From contig NZ_FNRK01000005.1 in NCBI RefSeq assembly GCF_900107815.1, positions 78,699-142,698 of the forward strand: DNA of 64,000 bases, in the 5' to 3' direction. Positions 44,679 through 53,565 of this stretch are shown here, in pieces. How positions within the stretch are numbered: position 1 is the first letter of the stretch; the number at the start of each line of letters is the position of its first letter. The translations under genes and the position numbers were made by a program. The stretch comes from Eubacterium aggregans (GTDB lineage Bacteria; Bacillota; Clostridia; Eubacteriales; Eubacteriaceae). A model generated the notes under the pieces. It saw only the letters and a list, made by a program, of their open reading frames with translations, ran no database searches and was not told the DNA's origin.

Positions 44679-44718
44679 AAAATACCCTCTGGTTTTGAAA
44701 ACCGAAGGGTATTTTTTT
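44679..44718. terminator. terminator after nagA
   Basis: Stem AAATACCCTC-x-GGTTTT / AAAACC-GA-AGGGTATTT around a one-base turn region, then a T run. It lies 36 bp after nagA and just past the end of the convergent CGGC-domain gene, so it may serve both. Confidence 0.8.
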
Positions 44719-44730
44719 AGTTAGATAACC

Positions 44731-45063
44731 TCAGTGGGTATGGTCCAAAAATCGGACGGATTCTCCCAAATCCTCCTGGACCACATCCTTCATCTTTTTC
44801 GCAAAGGGACAGGGGTACCCAATGGGCATGCCCTTTTGGATACAAGAGGCAAAGGCGATGGTATCTGCCCCCCGTTTTACCAGCTCCCGGGCCCGCAGCA
44901 CGGTCTTTTTCCCAGGGCAGCCCCCACAATTGATAAAGCCAATGATTTCAATTTCCTCGGTTCCCCCCGCAAAAGCCCCTTGCTTTTCCCGGATCACTGC
45001 AAAATCTCTTGTCCCCGGACAATAATCTTCTGTCTGTGCGCACCGTATAATCCCTAATTTCAT
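44731..45063 (-). CDS. CGGC domain protein
   Basis: 110 residues of the small CGGC family (PF08821). Features are the N-terminal IIRCAQTEDYCPGTRDF, the motif EIIGFINCGGCPGKKTV (Cys-Gly-Gly-Cys) and the later FASCIQKGMPIGYPCPF. The six or so cysteines suggest metal or cluster binding. Function is not established. It stands alone between convergent nagA and the ABC transporter genes; a GGAGGGA site is upstream. Confidence 0.85.
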   Translation of the reverse strand: MKLGIIRCAQTEDYCPGTRDFAVIREKQGAFAGGTEEIEIIGFINCGGCPGKKTVLRARELVKRGADTIAFASCIQKGMPIGYPCPFAKKMKDVVQEDLGESVRFLDHTH

Positions 45064-45157
45064 GCTGTCCCTCCATTTTTTATTTTCATTAAACGTGTTC
45101 CTATCTTCCTTACAAAAGAAGGGATATTATTTTATCATAAATCCATTTAGGATTCAT

Positions 45158-45892
45158 TTACTCCGACCGCACATCCCGTACTCTGGCACCGCCCAGGGCA
45201 ATAGCCCCTGGAATCAGAGTAAAGACAAGGCACAGCAGGACAAAAGGGGCCACCGCCAGCTCCAGATTGGGATTATTGGCCCGCATTCCCAGACTGAGCA
45301 AAGCCCAGGGCCAGTACAGGCCAAAGCCCTTGGCCGTGATGTACAGCCCCACAATTCCCCCGAAGAGACCTATGGCCACCGGCACTGCAAAGATACGGAT
45401 CACCATGGCAATAAACTCCTCCCAGGCACAAATGGCCACCATGCCCAGAAATCCGAAAAACAGCCAACCCGGCAGCTCTGGTGGTAAATCCCCCAGGGGC
45501 AGACCGATGAGGACACCACCGACAATATAAAAAAGCCCTACTATAACCGCCGTTCCCAGAGCGATCACCCCCGCCCAGCACAGCTTCGCCCACCAGATGG
45601 CCCCCAGTCCAAGGGGCGCCGCCATAATCTGGTTCCAGCTGTGGTCGGTATGCTCTAACCGCCACTGCCAGGCACACAGTACCCCCAGGGCCGCCGGAAG
45701 AAACACTGCACAGGAAAAAAGGGTGTGCTGGGTCCACAGGCTCACCCAGCCCTGGGTGAGGACCGCCACATTCGCCTGGTAGTTAACGGTCCCCATGAAG
45801 GCGGAGAGCACCAACATCACCACGAAGGCCAGCCACACCGGACTGTGCCGAAACTTAACCCATTCAGCCATAAAAGCCTGTTTAAATCCCAT
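45158..45892 (-). CDS. ABC transporter permease, lantibiotic-protection type (second permease)
   Basis: 244 residues with about six membrane segments, ending in a hydrophobic helix and ARVRDVRSE. N-terminal MGFKQAFMAEWVKFRHSPVW (AEW...K.R..P/S) is typical of ABC-2 permeases of the MutG/EpiG and BcrB groups. The start is at MGFKQAF because AGGAGG lies seven bases before it. It begins 2 bp after the companion permease gene. Function is probably self-protection from, or sensing of, peptide antibiotics. No lantibiotic biosynthetic genes are nearby. Confidence 0.82.
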   Translation of the reverse strand: MGFKQAFMAEWVKFRHSPVWLAFVVMLVLSAFMGTVNYQANVAVLTQGWVSLWTQHTLFSCAVFLPAALGVLCAWQWRLEHTDHSWNQIMAAPLGLGAIWWAKLCWAGVIALGTAVIVGLFYIVGGVLIGLPLGDLPPELPGWLFFGFLGMVAICAWEEFIAMVIRIFAVPVAIGLFGGIVGLYITAKGFGLYWPWALLSLGMRANNPNLELAVAPFVLLCLVFTLIPGAIALGGARVRDVRSE

Positions 45893-45894
45893 TT

Positions 45895-46635
45895 TCAAAC
45901 CTCCTGTCGGACAAAGATCGCCCGGAATCCACCAAAGATGGCAATGAACCATAGTCCCAGCAGAGCCAGGCCCAGATAATCGTAGCTCGCCCAATAATAG
46001 CGGATCACACGGGTTGCCGGATTCCAATCCATTCCCACCACGGCCAGCACGCCGTAATAGCCCCAGGGCAAAAGCTTTTGGATCGCCTGGGGAAAATACA
46101 GGGAGAAAAGACCGATGAAGCTACCCACTACTCCCACCGCCAGGGGAATCATCTGGTTGGCAAAGACCATGGATAGGCCGTATTGCAGGCTGTAGATGGT
46201 CAGGCTTACCGTCAGCACCGATGCGCTGTAACCAAACAGGGGGCCAAGGGGTACTGGCCGGGGAAAGCCTAAAAGTAGGCCCATCACCAGAAGGAACAGG
46301 GTTTGCAGGACAACCACGAGGAGTACGTGCACCCCGCCGCACAGCCACTTGGCATCGTAGATGGCCCCGGGCTTTGCGGTGGTCGAAAGCCACTTAAAGG
46401 TCTGTCCCTTGTGCTCCGCCTCACACAGACGGCTGGCCACCAGGGCCAGGGTAAGGGGCAGGAATAGAGCATCCAAAATGGGAACGGTGTAGATTACATC
46501 CATCCAGCCATTAATGGGATCCATCCGGGCCATATCAAAACCAAAGTAAAAGAGAATGGCGAAAAGAAAGCATCCCTCCACCAGAAAGAGATGGCGCCGC
46601 CGGCTTTTATAAAATTCCAGGGTGAACAGCATCAC
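45895..46635 (-). CDS. ABC transporter permease, lantibiotic-protection type (first permease)
   Basis: 246 residues, six hydrophobic segments; MLFTLEFYKSRRRHLFLVEG at the N terminus and SRLCEAEHKGQTFKWLSTTAK after the second segment are characteristic of MutE/EpiE-like ABC-2 subunits. It overlaps the ATPase gene by 4 bp and pairs with the permease downstream. Likely part of a bacitracin/lantibiotic efflux complex; the specific peptide is unknown. Confidence 0.82.
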   Translation of the reverse strand: MMLFTLEFYKSRRRHLFLVEGCFLFAILFYFGFDMARMDPINGWMDVIYTVPILDALFLPLTLALVASRLCEAEHKGQTFKWLSTTAKPGAIYDAKWLCGGVHVLLVVVLQTLFLLVMGLLLGFPRPVPLGPLFGYSASVLTVSLTIYSLQYGLSMVFANQMIPLAVGVVGSFIGLFSLYFPQAIQKLLPWGYYGVLAVVGMDWNPATRVIRYYWASYDYLGLALLGLWFIAIFGGFRAIFVRQEV

Positions 46636-47543
46636 AGACTCACCGCCCCTCCGGTAATGCGCAGAAAGATATCCTCTAAGCTGCTCTGGCGTTCCTCTAT
46701 GCGCAAAAGGCCGATGCCCTTGGCCACCAGGATCTGGCTCAGCCGGGCCACATTGTCGTCCCTTAGGCGATTGAGCAGCAGGTAGTCCTCAGACCGTTGC
46801 CAGGCCACCTTTGCCGCCGTCAGAAGCTCCCCGGCGGCGTGGTTGTCCGTGGTACGAATGGCCAAGGCCTGCTGGCTAAGGGCGTGGAGGGCAGAGAGTT
46901 TGTCCTCAAAAATCAGCTGTCCCTCGTTAATGACCCCCACCACATCGGCCATTTGATCGATTTCCGACAGCAAATGGCTGGAAATCAGAACCGTCATGCC
47001 GTAGCGTATCGGCAGGCTAATAATCAGCTCCCGGATTTCCTGGATGCCTGCGGGGTCTAAGCCATTGGTGGGTTCGTCTAAAATCAGCAGTTTGGGCCGC
47101 CCCAGAATGGCGATGGCCAGACCCAGGCGCTGCTTCATGCCCAGGCTGTATTCCCGCACCCGTCGATCCTTGGCCTCGGACAGGCGCACGGCCCCCAGGG
47201 CCTCATCAATTTCTGCCATTCCCAGCCCCCGCATCCGGGCGGCCACCACCATATTCTCAAGACCCGTCAAATGCCCATAATAGCTGGGACTTTCAATTAA
47301 GCTGCCCACATCCCGGAGGAGGGACAGTCTGTTTTTCCCATCCATGGGCTGCCCAAAGAGGGTCACCCCGCCATCGCTGGGGTGGATGAGTCCCAATATC
47401 ATTTTAAGGGTAGTTGTCTTTCCCGCCCCATTGGGACCCAAGAAACCATAGACCTTTTTCTCCGGAACATGGAGGCTTAAGTCACACACCCGGTCTACCT
47501 TACCGTAGCGCTTGCGTAAATCCTGGGTTTGTACAATATCCAT
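46632..47543 (-). CDS. ABC transporter ATP-binding protein, MutF/BcrA type
   Basis: 303 residues. Walker A GFLGPNGAGKTTTLKM, Q-loop, signature REYSLGMKQRLGLAIAIL, Walker B LLILDEPTNGLDPAGIQE and H-loop ISSHLLSEIDQ are all intact. The C-terminal ~80 residues form the small extra domain common in BcrA/MutF ATPases. It drives the two permeases that follow. It is divergent from a two-component system at 47706, the usual layout for peptide-antibiotic resistance modules. Confidence 0.93.
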   Translation of the reverse strand: MDIVQTQDLRKRYGKVDRVCDLSLHVPEKKVYGFLGPNGAGKTTTLKMILGLIHPSDGGVTLFGQPMDGKNRLSLLRDVGSLIESPSYYGHLTGLENMVVAARMRGLGMAEIDEALGAVRLSEAKDRRVREYSLGMKQRLGLAIAILGRPKLLILDEPTNGLDPAGIQEIRELIISLPIRYGMTVLISSHLLSEIDQMADVVGVINEGQLIFEDKLSALHALSQQALAIRTTDNHAAGELLTAAKVAWQRSEDYLLLNRLRDDNVARLSQILVAKGIGLLRIEERQSSLEDIFLRITGGAVSL

Positions 47544-47611
47544 CGGCGTACCTCTTTCTTTTTTCGTTTCCTCAATTCTACCACCTCCGGCTTACGCCTC
47601 CATGACGGCAT

Positions 47612-47643
47612 CCTGACATTTACATTAAAAAAGGCCCTGACAT
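47612..47643 (+). promoter_or_regulatory. candidate response-regulator direct repeats
   Basis: CCTGACAT occurs at 47612-47619 and 47636-47643, 24 bp apart, just before the -35 of the two-component promoter and in the gap shared with the ABC genes. OmpR-type regulators often bind direct repeats; the spacing is a little over two helical turns. Inference only. Confidence 0.35.
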
Positions 47644-47644
47644 C

Positions 47645-47673
47645 TTGGTCTAAAGGGGCCTGTGGATTATAAT
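47645..47673 (+). promoter_or_regulatory. promoter of the two-component system
   Basis: TTGGTC, 17 bases, TATAAT; about 33 bp before the response regulator start, which has GGAGGG upstream. Confidence 0.65.
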
Positions 47674-47705
47674 AGATTTATGTTAACGAATTGGAGGGAC
47701 GGTAA

Positions 47706-48404
47706 ATGGGACGAAAGATATTACTGGTAGACGATGAGCCCGCCTTGGGGCAGATGGTGGCTAAGCACCTCGTCCAGGCCGGTTATGAGGTGGACACCGC
47801 CACCTGCTGTGCCCAGGCCCTGGATATTTTTAACGCTGCCGCCCCGGACGCCGTGCTCTTAGATATCATGCTCCCCGACGGCGATGGTTTTTCCCTCTTT
47901 GGTGCCCTGCGCCGTGTGCGGCCAGACCTGCCGGTGCTCTTCCTCTCCGCCCGGGACGAGGATGCCGCCCGGCTGAAGGGCCTGGGTTTGGGGGCTGACG
48001 ACTATATTACCAAGCCTTTTCTGTTAAAGGAGCTGGAGCTGCGCATCGCCGCCGTCTTTCGCCGGGTGTACGGGTCCGACACTGGCCATCACCTGAGACT
48101 GGAGAATATCCTGGTGGATTTTGACAGCGCCACCATCACCCATGACGGTGGCCGTGAGGAACGCCTCACCGCCAAGGAGTATGCCCTTTTGAAAAAGCTG
48201 TGGGAGAACAGCGGCAAAATCGTCACCATCGATGCCCTCTGCGCCACCCTTTGGGAGGGGGAGCTCATCGGCTACGAAAACACCCTAATGGTCCACATCC
48301 GCCGCCTGCGCAAAAAAATCGAGGTGGACCCCTCCCATCCCACCCGACTCTTAACCGTCCGGGGGCTGGGCTATAAGCTTGTGGTGGAGGATCGACATGA
48401 TTAA
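47706..48404 (+). CDS. OmpR-family response regulator
   Basis: 232 residues. Receiver domain with DDEPAL, phosphoacceptor in AVLLDIMLPDGDGFSLF and Lys in DDYITKPFLLKELE; winged helix with SATITHDGGREERLTAKEY and a final VRGLGYKLVVED. It overlaps the histidine kinase by 8 bp. Facing the peptide-antibiotic ABC genes, it probably controls them (LanR/BcrR-like), with the local direct repeats as candidate sites. Confidence 0.93.
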   Translation: MGRKILLVDDEPALGQMVAKHLVQAGYEVDTATCCAQALDIFNAAAPDAVLLDIMLPDGDGFSLFGALRRVRPDLPVLFLSARDEDAARLKGLGLGADDYITKPFLLKELELRIAAVFRRVYGSDTGHHLRLENILVDFDSATITHDGGREERLTAKEYALLKKLWENSGKIVTIDALCATLWEGELIGYENTLMVHIRRLRKKIEVDPSHPTRLLTVRGLGYKLVVEDRHD

Positions 48405-49647
48405 ACATCTACTCCGGGGAATCGGAATTTTTTCAGGGGCCCTCATCCTCTCCCTCGGGCTTTTTATGGTGGCCTTTCTTGGCCTGGCAGGCTACGCCGG
48501 CTATCTCACCCATCAGGACATGGGAGCTGCCGCAGTCCCCATCCGCCTTTTGTCCCAGGGACTCACCACCGATGCCGGCGGCTATACCCTGGCCCCGGAG
48601 TGTCAGGACCTGCTTTCAGAATACTCGGCCTGGGCCATTCTGATAAACGATGAGGGGGAGATTATCTGGTCCCAGAACAAGCCCGAGGATATCCCCGATC
48701 ACTACACCCTATCGGATGTGGCCAGCTTTACCCACTGGTATCTGGGGGATTACCCCGTGACGGTGTGGAATCGGGCGGATGGCCTTCTAGTGGCTGGTAG
48801 CCCCCCGGGGATGCAGTGGAAATATAACCTCACCATCTCCATTGCCATTATGGAGCTGTTAAAGCGGGGAATTCCAACCTTTTTCTTCACCCTGCTCATC
48901 TCGGTCATCCTTCTGGTCATCCTCATTCTCCATTACGGGCAAAAAAAAAGAGACCGCGCACGATCTGGATGGATTGACGGCATCAGCCATGATATTCGCA
49001 CACCCCTTGCCATCATCATGGGTAAGGCAGAGGCCCTCTCCACAGACTCTACCCTTTGTGGCCCGGTGGCCCAGGACGCTAATGCCATTCTGACGGCCAG
49101 CCAAAATGTCCGGGATCTGATTTCAGATTTAAACCTGACCATGCGCCTGGATTATGCCATGGAACCCTTGGGTCTGGAATCTGTGGCACCAGCCCCGCTT
49201 TTACGCGCCCTAGGTGCCGAAGTCCTCAATAGCGGCCTGGCTTCCTCCCTGGAAATCAACATCGCCGCTGAAGCCGAGAAGCTCATCCTCCGGGCGGATC
49301 CGTCACTGCTGCGCCGGGCGCTGCTCAACCTGATTCAAAACGCCCTTCGGCACGGGTCAGAAAACACTCTGACTCTGGGCTTGACCACCCGTAGACGCCA
49401 GGTGATCTTTACCGTGACCAACGCCTGGCCCGGCCTCACCCCTTCCCAGCTGGCCCAACTGGGTACTGCCCCACCAACCCGTGGGAAAAGCCCCGACGGT
49501 CTGGCACCCCACGGCACCGGCCTCACCCTTGTCCGCCGCATCGCCGCCGTACATAAGGGGCGGCTGGCCTTTACTTCACCGGAAGCGGGGCGGCTTCAGG
49601 CTGAGCTGTGGCTGCCATCCCGTCGATGGTACCATCCCTTTCCTTAA
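48397..49647 (+). CDS. sensor histidine kinase of the peptide-antibiotic resistance module
   Basis: 416 residues. Two membrane helices (~8-35 and ~155-180) flank an extracytoplasmic sensor; H-box region GISHDIRTPLAIIMGKAEAL; HATPase with NLIQNALRHG and GLAPHGTGLTLVRRIAAVH. The ATG overlaps the stop of the response regulator as ATGATTAA. The 3' end overlaps the convergent PHP-domain gene by 77 bp on opposite strands. Confidence 0.92.
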   Translation: MIKHLLRGIGIFSGALILSLGLFMVAFLGLAGYAGYLTHQDMGAAAVPIRLLSQGLTTDAGGYTLAPECQDLLSEYSAWAILINDEGEIIWSQNKPEDIPDHYTLSDVASFTHWYLGDYPVTVWNRADGLLVAGSPPGMQWKYNLTISIAIMELLKRGIPTFFFTLLISVILLVILILHYGQKKRDRARSGWIDGISHDIRTPLAIIMGKAEALSTDSTLCGPVAQDANAILTASQNVRDLISDLNLTMRLDYAMEPLGLESVAPAPLLRALGAEVLNSGLASSLEINIAAEAEKLILRADPSLLRRALLNLIQNALRHGSENTLTLGLTTRRRQVIFTVTNAWPGLTPSQLAQLGTAPPTRGKSPDGLAPHGTGLTLVRRIAAVHKGRLAFTSPEAGRLQAELWLPSRRWYHPFP

Positions 49648-50341
49648 AGGGGCTTATTCCGAGCAGTCGTGCCGGAACCGTCGTCATCAACGCCTCAAAT
49701 TTTTGCTCCCCCACAATGCTCCGGGCACGTTGTGCCAGCTCATCAAACTGGGTATAGGCCGATCCATCCCGGGCACCCGTGGCCAGGCAGTCAATCTCGC
49801 CCGCCTTTAGCAGCTGGATCAGGGTCTTTCGGGCGGCACTCCCATAATGATCCGCCAAGCTTAACAGGCTTCCCTGGGCCATCATTCCCAGGCGCCGGTA
49901 ATGGGCCAGCTTTTCCGGGGAACGCTGGATGGCTTCGTAACGCTCTGGGTTGGCCAGCAGCGGGGTATAGCCCCGCTCCAAAAGCGATATCAGCACAGAA
50001 TCATCCCCGGGCAGCTCCGTTAGAAAGACCTTTCCGGTCCCCAGAGGGCAGAAGGCGCCATCCCCGATACGGTTAAGTAGTGCATTATCAAATAGTATTT
50101 CATTTCCCGGGTGAAGGTGCAGATGCAGTCCAGCGGTATCCACCATCTCCTGCAACGTTCTCTGGACCGCTGCATTTTCTGCCACGTTTTGGGTATACCC
50201 CAAATGGGGCAGATAACAGACCGACAGCACAATATCCGTAAAGCCCAGGGCTGCGGCACTTTTCAAAATAGACAGGCTTTCTTTGGCGGTGGCGACGCAG
50301 CCATCGGCGCCGGGGAGAAAATGGGTGTGGAGATCAATCAT
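49571..50341 (-). CDS. PHP-domain CpsB/YwqE-like protein, metal site degraded
   Basis: 256 residues that align over their length with PHP tyrosine phosphatases (CpsB/CapC/YwqE). The N-terminal HxH is kept (DLHTHFLPGAD), but the following DDG is DGC, the usual AHPERY is LANPERYEAI (His to Asn) and the usual final TDAH is TGARDG (Asp and His lost). Several metal ligands are therefore gone, so phosphatase activity is doubtful. No capsule genes or tyrosine kinase are next to it. The start MIDLHTHF is chosen as the usual PHP start; an upstream in-frame ATG lacks a ribosome site. Its 3' end overlaps the histidine kinase end by 77 bp. Confidence 0.8.
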   Translation of the reverse strand: MIDLHTHFLPGADGCVATAKESLSILKSAAALGFTDIVLSVCYLPHLGYTQNVAENAAVQRTLQEMVDTAGLHLHLHPGNEILFDNALLNRIGDGAFCPLGTGKVFLTELPGDDSVLISLLERGYTPLLANPERYEAIQRSPEKLAHYRRLGMMAQGSLLSLADHYGSAARKTLIQLLKAGEIDCLATGARDGSAYTQFDELAQRARSIVGEQKFEALMTTVPARLLGISPFKERDGTIDGMAATAQPEAAPLPVK

Positions 50342-50479
50342 AATGGAATTCTCTTCTCTATAAAGTATGTTTTTCTTTTCCATTATAATTTAGATTGATA
50401 TTTATTTCCAGAAAATATTCTGCACTTTCTTCTCTGCTCAATATTCGTAAGGAAAACGTAATCTCCTATTATTTTCTGC

Positions 50480-52000
50480 CTAGCTGAACTGTGATAAAGC
50501 ACCAAATACTTTTTTTAGGCCAAAATAGCTTTCATCAAATAGGGGCTTTAAGCGATCGTATATTTTTGCATTTTCTTCGTTGGGAACTTTCGTATCGACT
50601 ACTTTTAGGAACTGATCGATAACATCAAAGTTTTTGAATACACCAATGCCAACCCCTGCAGTGATTGCCGCCCCCATGGAAGTGGCTTTTTCCAGCATAT
50701 TTGGTTTTTGTATCCTCATTCGATAGATATCCGCCAAAATCTGAAGCCATCCATCACTTTGCGCTCCGCCTCCGATAACTAGCATATCTTCGATGGTCAC
50801 GCCATTTTTTCGGAAAGTGTCTAAAACGACGTTCAGGTTCATCCCTACTCCCTCCTGCACAGCTCGGGCCATATCCTTTTTCTGGGTTTCCATTTTTAAA
50901 CCCACAAAGGCTCCCTTTGCATCAGGATTCCATCGGGGACTCCGTTCACCAATAAGATAAGGTAAAAACAGCAGGCCATTAGCCCCTACCGGTGATGATG
51001 CTACCTCCTCTTTCAATAACTCGAAGGGACTTTTCCCTTCTTGAGCCGCTATCATTTCTTCTTCCCGACAAAGAATATCTTTATACCAATTGAAGGCACC
51101 ACCACCACATTGCATCGTTCCGGTTGGTAGCACATATCCTGGTACGATGTGCGCCCAAGTGAAAGTTTTCATTTCATCATCATAGATGGGTTTTTCCGTT
51201 GTGATCGATATCCATGAGGATGTCCCCATACAGCTATGGGCAATCCCTTCCCGTGTGCATCCTGTTCCAACGGCAGCACAAACACCATCCCCGCCACCAC
51301 AAACCACAGGTGTTCCCGGTAATAGTCCTGTAAATTGTGCCGCTTCCGGTGTAACAGTCCCGGCAATGTCTGTGGATCTCAGAAGTTCTGGCATTTTGTC
51401 CGCATCTATTTCCATAATATTAAGGAGCGCATCGGACCACTCCAGCTTGTTGAGATCTAACAAATTAGTCGAAGACGCATCTGTATATTCTGTTACAAAA
51501 CGCCCTGTCAATTTGAGGATAATATAATCCTTGGCATTTAACATCTTATAGGTTTTTTCATAAATATCCGGCTGATTCCGTTTGACCCACATTAACTTCT
51601 GTCCACCGTAAGATGGACTGATCTTATGCCCTGTCAATTTATAAGAATCCATCTCCGATATTCGTTCTCGAATCAATTCTTCTTCTCTCGTGGCACGCAT
51701 ATCTGCCCAGATAATAGCATTTCTTAAAGGATTCCCTCCTTTATCTACACAAATACAGCCCATCATCTGTCCACTGAAAGATACTCCCAAAACATCAGCC
51801 GGATTGATATCCGTTAATAACTCCTGGGTTGACTGACAAACAGCTTGCCACCAATCATTAGGGTTTTGTTCCGCCCAGTTATTATTGGTAACGTGAAGAT
51901 CATAAGCCTTTACACTGCTTCCAACCAATTGACCGTCTGTACTATAGAGCGTCGCCTTATTGCCGGATGTCCCTAAATCATGTGCTAATAAATATTTCAT
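50480..52000 (-). CDS. FGGY-family carbohydrate kinase (xylulokinase-like)
   Basis: 506 residues. YLLAHDLGTSGNKATLYSTD (phosphate 1), DVLGVSFSGQMMGCICVD, IIWADMRATREEEL and VVCGGGDGVCAAVGTG plus VIGGGAQSDGWLQILADI are FGGY marks, closest in look to xylulokinases. It phosphorylates a sugar or sugar alcohol; together with the DeoC gene upstream a deoxy-sugar or pentose pathway is likely. The surrounding cassette is more AT-rich than neighbouring genes. Substrate cannot be fixed. Confidence 0.88.
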   Translation of the reverse strand: MKYLLAHDLGTSGNKATLYSTDGQLVGSSVKAYDLHVTNNNWAEQNPNDWWQAVCQSTQELLTDINPADVLGVSFSGQMMGCICVDKGGNPLRNAIIWADMRATREEELIRERISEMDSYKLTGHKISPSYGGQKLMWVKRNQPDIYEKTYKMLNAKDYIILKLTGRFVTEYTDASSTNLLDLNKLEWSDALLNIMEIDADKMPELLRSTDIAGTVTPEAAQFTGLLPGTPVVCGGGDGVCAAVGTGCTREGIAHSCMGTSSWISITTEKPIYDDEMKTFTWAHIVPGYVLPTGTMQCGGGAFNWYKDILCREEEMIAAQEGKSPFELLKEEVASSPVGANGLLFLPYLIGERSPRWNPDAKGAFVGLKMETQKKDMARAVQEGVGMNLNVVLDTFRKNGVTIEDMLVIGGGAQSDGWLQILADIYRMRIQKPNMLEKATSMGAAITAGVGIGVFKNFDVIDQFLKVVDTKVPNEENAKIYDRLKPLFDESYFGLKKVFGALSQFS

Positions 52001-52018
52001 TTTATTACCCCCGTAATA

Positions 52019-52705
52019 TTATTGTTTTAAATAAGCGCGATATTCATCCAGAATTTTTATACTGCTACTGGTTCCAATCCGTTCCGCTCCCGCTTCTATC
52101 ATGGCCAGGCAGGTTTCGAGATCACGGATTCCTCCGGATGCCTTTACCTTTACTCGATCCCCCACCGTATTTTTCATTAATTGAACATGTTCTACCGTTG
52201 CTCCAGCCGTCCCAAACCCTGTGGATGTTTTAATAAAATCGGGCTTTACTCTGCCTGCAATTTCAGCCACCGATACGATTTCTTCTTCTGTTAAATAACA
52301 GGTTTCGAAAATAACTTTGGAACATACCCCCGCTTGACGGCAAATATCGACAATGATTTTCATTTCCTTTTCGATATATTCTAAATTCCCATTTTTTAAT
52401 TCAACGATATTGATGACATAGTCAATTTCGTCTGCTCCGTTAGCAATGGCATCTTTTGTTTCAAAAGCTTTTGCATCTATGGTTGTTTGTCCTAAAGGGA
52501 AGCTGATAGCTGCTCCAACGTGTACGGGTGAATCCTTAAGGTAAGATTTACATAATTCAACGGGTGCTGAATTGATTGCCACCATTTTAAAACCATAGTG
52601 ATGGGCCTCATCGCACAACTTTTTAAATTTTTCATCATCCACGAAAGGTTTTAAAAGAGTATGGTCAAAATAATTTGCCAATGCTTCCACCGTTAATCTC
52701 TCCAT
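52019..52705 (-). CDS. deoC: deoxyribose-phosphate aldolase
   Basis: 228 residues of DeoC. Key features: YFDHTLLKPFVDDEKFKKLC, SFPLGQTTIDAKAFETKDAI, ADEIDYVINIVELKNG, DFIKTSTGFGTAGATVEHV (Schiff-base Lys) and KASGGIRDLETCLAMIEAGA (second Lys). It splits 2-deoxyribose-5-P into acetaldehyde and glyceraldehyde-3-P. It is followed 18 bp later by an FGGY kinase and not by phosphopentomutase or nucleoside phosphorylase genes, so a role in catabolism of a free deoxy-sugar phosphate is possible. Confidence 0.94.
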   Translation of the reverse strand: MERLTVEALANYFDHTLLKPFVDDEKFKKLCDEAHHYGFKMVAINSAPVELCKSYLKDSPVHVGAAISFPLGQTTIDAKAFETKDAIANGADEIDYVINIVELKNGNLEYIEKEMKIIVDICRQAGVCSKVIFETCYLTEEEIVSVAEIAGRVKPDFIKTSTGFGTAGATVEHVQLMKNTVGDRVKVKASGGIRDLETCLAMIEAGAERIGTSSSIKILDEYRAYLKQ

Positions 52706-52735
52706 ATTATATCCTCCAATTTTCTATATTGACTT

Positions 52736-52764
52736 AATGTAATTACATAATAACGTAACGTCAA
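52736..52764 (-). promoter_or_regulatory. deoC-kinase promoter with overlapping palindrome
   Basis: Reverse strand TTGACG, 17 bases, TACATT. The perfect palindrome ATGTAATTACAT (52737-52748) covers the -10. A GntR (HutC/UTRA type) site overlapping the -10 would fit repression by the gene next door. Confidence 0.55.
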
Positions 52765-52809
52765 AATAATGTCAATAAAAAAATCCTCTTTCGAGGAGTT
52801 GAGAGTAGA

Positions 52810-53565
52810 TTATCGTTTTAATAAAAAAGAAAATTGACTTCGATCACCGCGATATGCAGCTTGAGAATACTCAATGGGGTGATCATTTTCCAAATAGGTA
52901 ATTGTCTTAATAAACTGGATTGGTGATCCTTTCGCAACATTTAAAAGCTTAGCCGTCGCAATATCAGCAACGATAGCTTCCAGCTGCCGGGTTGCATAGG
53001 CGATTTTTAATCCAAGCGTGTCTTCTAACATGCTGTATAAGGAATGGTTAGAAAAATCGGTTTCTATTAAAGAGTGGCATTCTTTTTCCGGTAATACAGT
53101 CATAACATAGACGACAGGAGCATTATCGGCATAACGGCATCTTTCTAAGCAAAGGACATTGCTTTTTAGGGGTAATTGAAGCGCTTCTGCCTCTTCCGCC
53201 GTACTCTCTCTGGCATAGATGCCGAGTACCTTTGTTTTCGGTGTTAGACCCTTTGCCCGCATTTCATCATCAAAACTTTGAATGGATGTTAAAAAATCCT
53301 GATTAATTTTCGGCTTTGTTATAAAGGTTCCTTTGCTTTTTTTACGATAGAGTTTTCCTTCTACAACAAGTTCATTAATCGCCTGCCTGACAGTGGGACG
53401 GCTGACACCAAATGCTTCACTGATTTCCAGTTCCGTTGGAATGGGGACATCTAACGAACCATGTTCATTTTTTATATAATCTTCAAGATATCCCTTAAGC
53501 TGGTAATAAAGTGGTACCGGAATATTGCGGTTAAGTTTTCGCTCTAAGAAATCCATACTGTTCAT
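52810..53565 (-). CDS. GntR family regulator with UTRA domain
   Basis: 251 residues. N-terminal winged helix: PVPLYYQLKGYLEDYIKNEH, PTELEISEAFGVSRPTVRQA and GKLYRKKSKGTFITKP; C-terminal UTRA ligand domain (~95-245). HutC-subfamily proteins bind GTnTAnAC-type sites; GTCTATAC lies at 53611-53618 ahead of this gene and a related GTAATTAC palindrome lies in the deoC promoter. It probably responds to the sugar phosphate handled by DeoC and the kinase. Confidence 0.92.
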   Translation of the reverse strand: MNSMDFLERKLNRNIPVPLYYQLKGYLEDYIKNEHGSLDVPIPTELEISEAFGVSRPTVRQAINELVVEGKLYRKKSKGTFITKPKINQDFLTSIQSFDDEMRAKGLTPKTKVLGIYARESTAEEAEALQLPLKSNVLCLERCRYADNAPVVYVMTVLPEKECHSLIETDFSNHSLYSMLEDTLGLKIAYATRQLEAIVADIATAKLLNVAKGSPIQFIKTITYLENDHPIEYSQAAYRGDRSQFSFLLKR

